NCBI RefSeq assembly: GCF_004332295.1 | Contig: NZ_RXLP01000026.1 | Span: forward strand, 210,155-242,656 | Length of the DNA stretch: 32,502 nucleotides | Direction: 5' to 3' | Source of the DNA: Alloscardovia theropitheci | GTDB taxonomy: Bacteria > Actinomycetota > Actinomycetes > Actinomycetales > Bifidobacteriaceae | Shown: piece after piece, positions 32,454 through 32,502 of the stretch | How positions within the stretch are numbered: position 1 is the first letter of the stretch | Layout: each line of letters starts with the position of its first letter | The notes under the pieces: model-generated | Databases searched by the model: none | Told to the model about the DNA's origin: nothing | What the model saw: the letters and a program-made list of their open reading frames with translations, nothing else | Translations under genes and position numbers: made by a program

Positions 32454-32502
32454 GTGTGGCGGCGTGTTACTCTCCCACACCCTATCGAGTGCAGTACCAT
32501 CA
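32454..32502 (-). rRNA. rrf: 5S ribosomal RNA, 3' end (partial)
   Basis: Minus-strand reading gives TGATGGTACTGCACTCG, then GGGTGTGGGAGAGTA and a GCCGCCACAC end. These are the conserved 3' third of actinobacterial 5S rRNA (helices IV-V and the 3' strand of helix I). The rest lies beyond the right edge. The exact 3' end is uncertain by a few bases. It implies an rRNA operon transcribed towards the window. Confidence 0.9.

Overview
The window looks like a chromosomal segment of a low-GC member of the Bifidobacteriaceae (a Gardnerella- or Alloscardovia-like actinobacterium). This is inferred from the actinobacterial dnaK-grpE-dnaJ-hspR order with HAIR-type operators, the argS-lysA pairing, CUT1 sugar transporters without their own ATPase, a LacI regulator next to glycoside hydrolases, and an actinobacterial-looking 5S rRNA end. 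The species cannot be fixed from sequence reading alone. I see no insertion sequence, prophage, CRISPR array or tRNA gene.

Layout. 1-242: start of a lipoprotein of the NMT1/THI5 substrate-binding family (minus, cut by the window edge). 422-3877: lysA and argS (minus). 4334-7285: a large zinc-ribbon, multi-pass membrane protein with a Gln-rich linker and an extracytoplasmic C-terminus (minus). 7554-7949: RidA (minus). 8123-14297: an alpha-glucoside-type utilisation locus on the minus strand (substrate-binding lipoprotein, two permeases, then a GH31 glycosidase), with the LacI-family regulator divergent on the plus strand (14546-15580) and three LacI-type operator candidates. 15769-16496: a two-gene plus-strand cassette, a secreted glycine-zipper protein overlapped by a small two-helix membrane protein, which resembles a bacteriocin/immunity pair. 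16620-21065: the heat-shock operon dnaK-grpE-dnaJ-hspR (minus), with two HAIR elements upstream.

22034-24743 is a housekeeping patchwork: histidine phosphatase, DUF4235-like membrane protein, NfsA-like nitroreductase, small Cys/His protein and aldo/keto reductase. 24946-29150 is a plus-strand glycosylation operon: a GT2 polyprenyl-phosphate sugar synthase, a GT39/YkcB-like membrane glycosyltransferase, and two short proteins that each repeat the last membrane helix and low-complexity linker of the glycosyltransferase. The last of these carries what looks like the detached YkcB C-terminal domain. 29249-30793: a GH43 glycosidase. 31118-32389: an orphan lipoprotein behind a good promoter and a 33-codon ORF. 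The right edge cuts into the 3' end of a 5S rRNA (minus), so an rRNA operon lies just outside.

Most transcription units end in clear hairpins, listed individually. Five genes have a -10-like hexamer 6-7 nt upstream of their ATG, which suggests leaderless mRNAs. The most interesting parts are the split and duplicated YkcB-like glycosyltransferase C-terminus, the glycine-zipper/overlapping membrane protein cassette, and the LacI regulon layout with internal hairpins.
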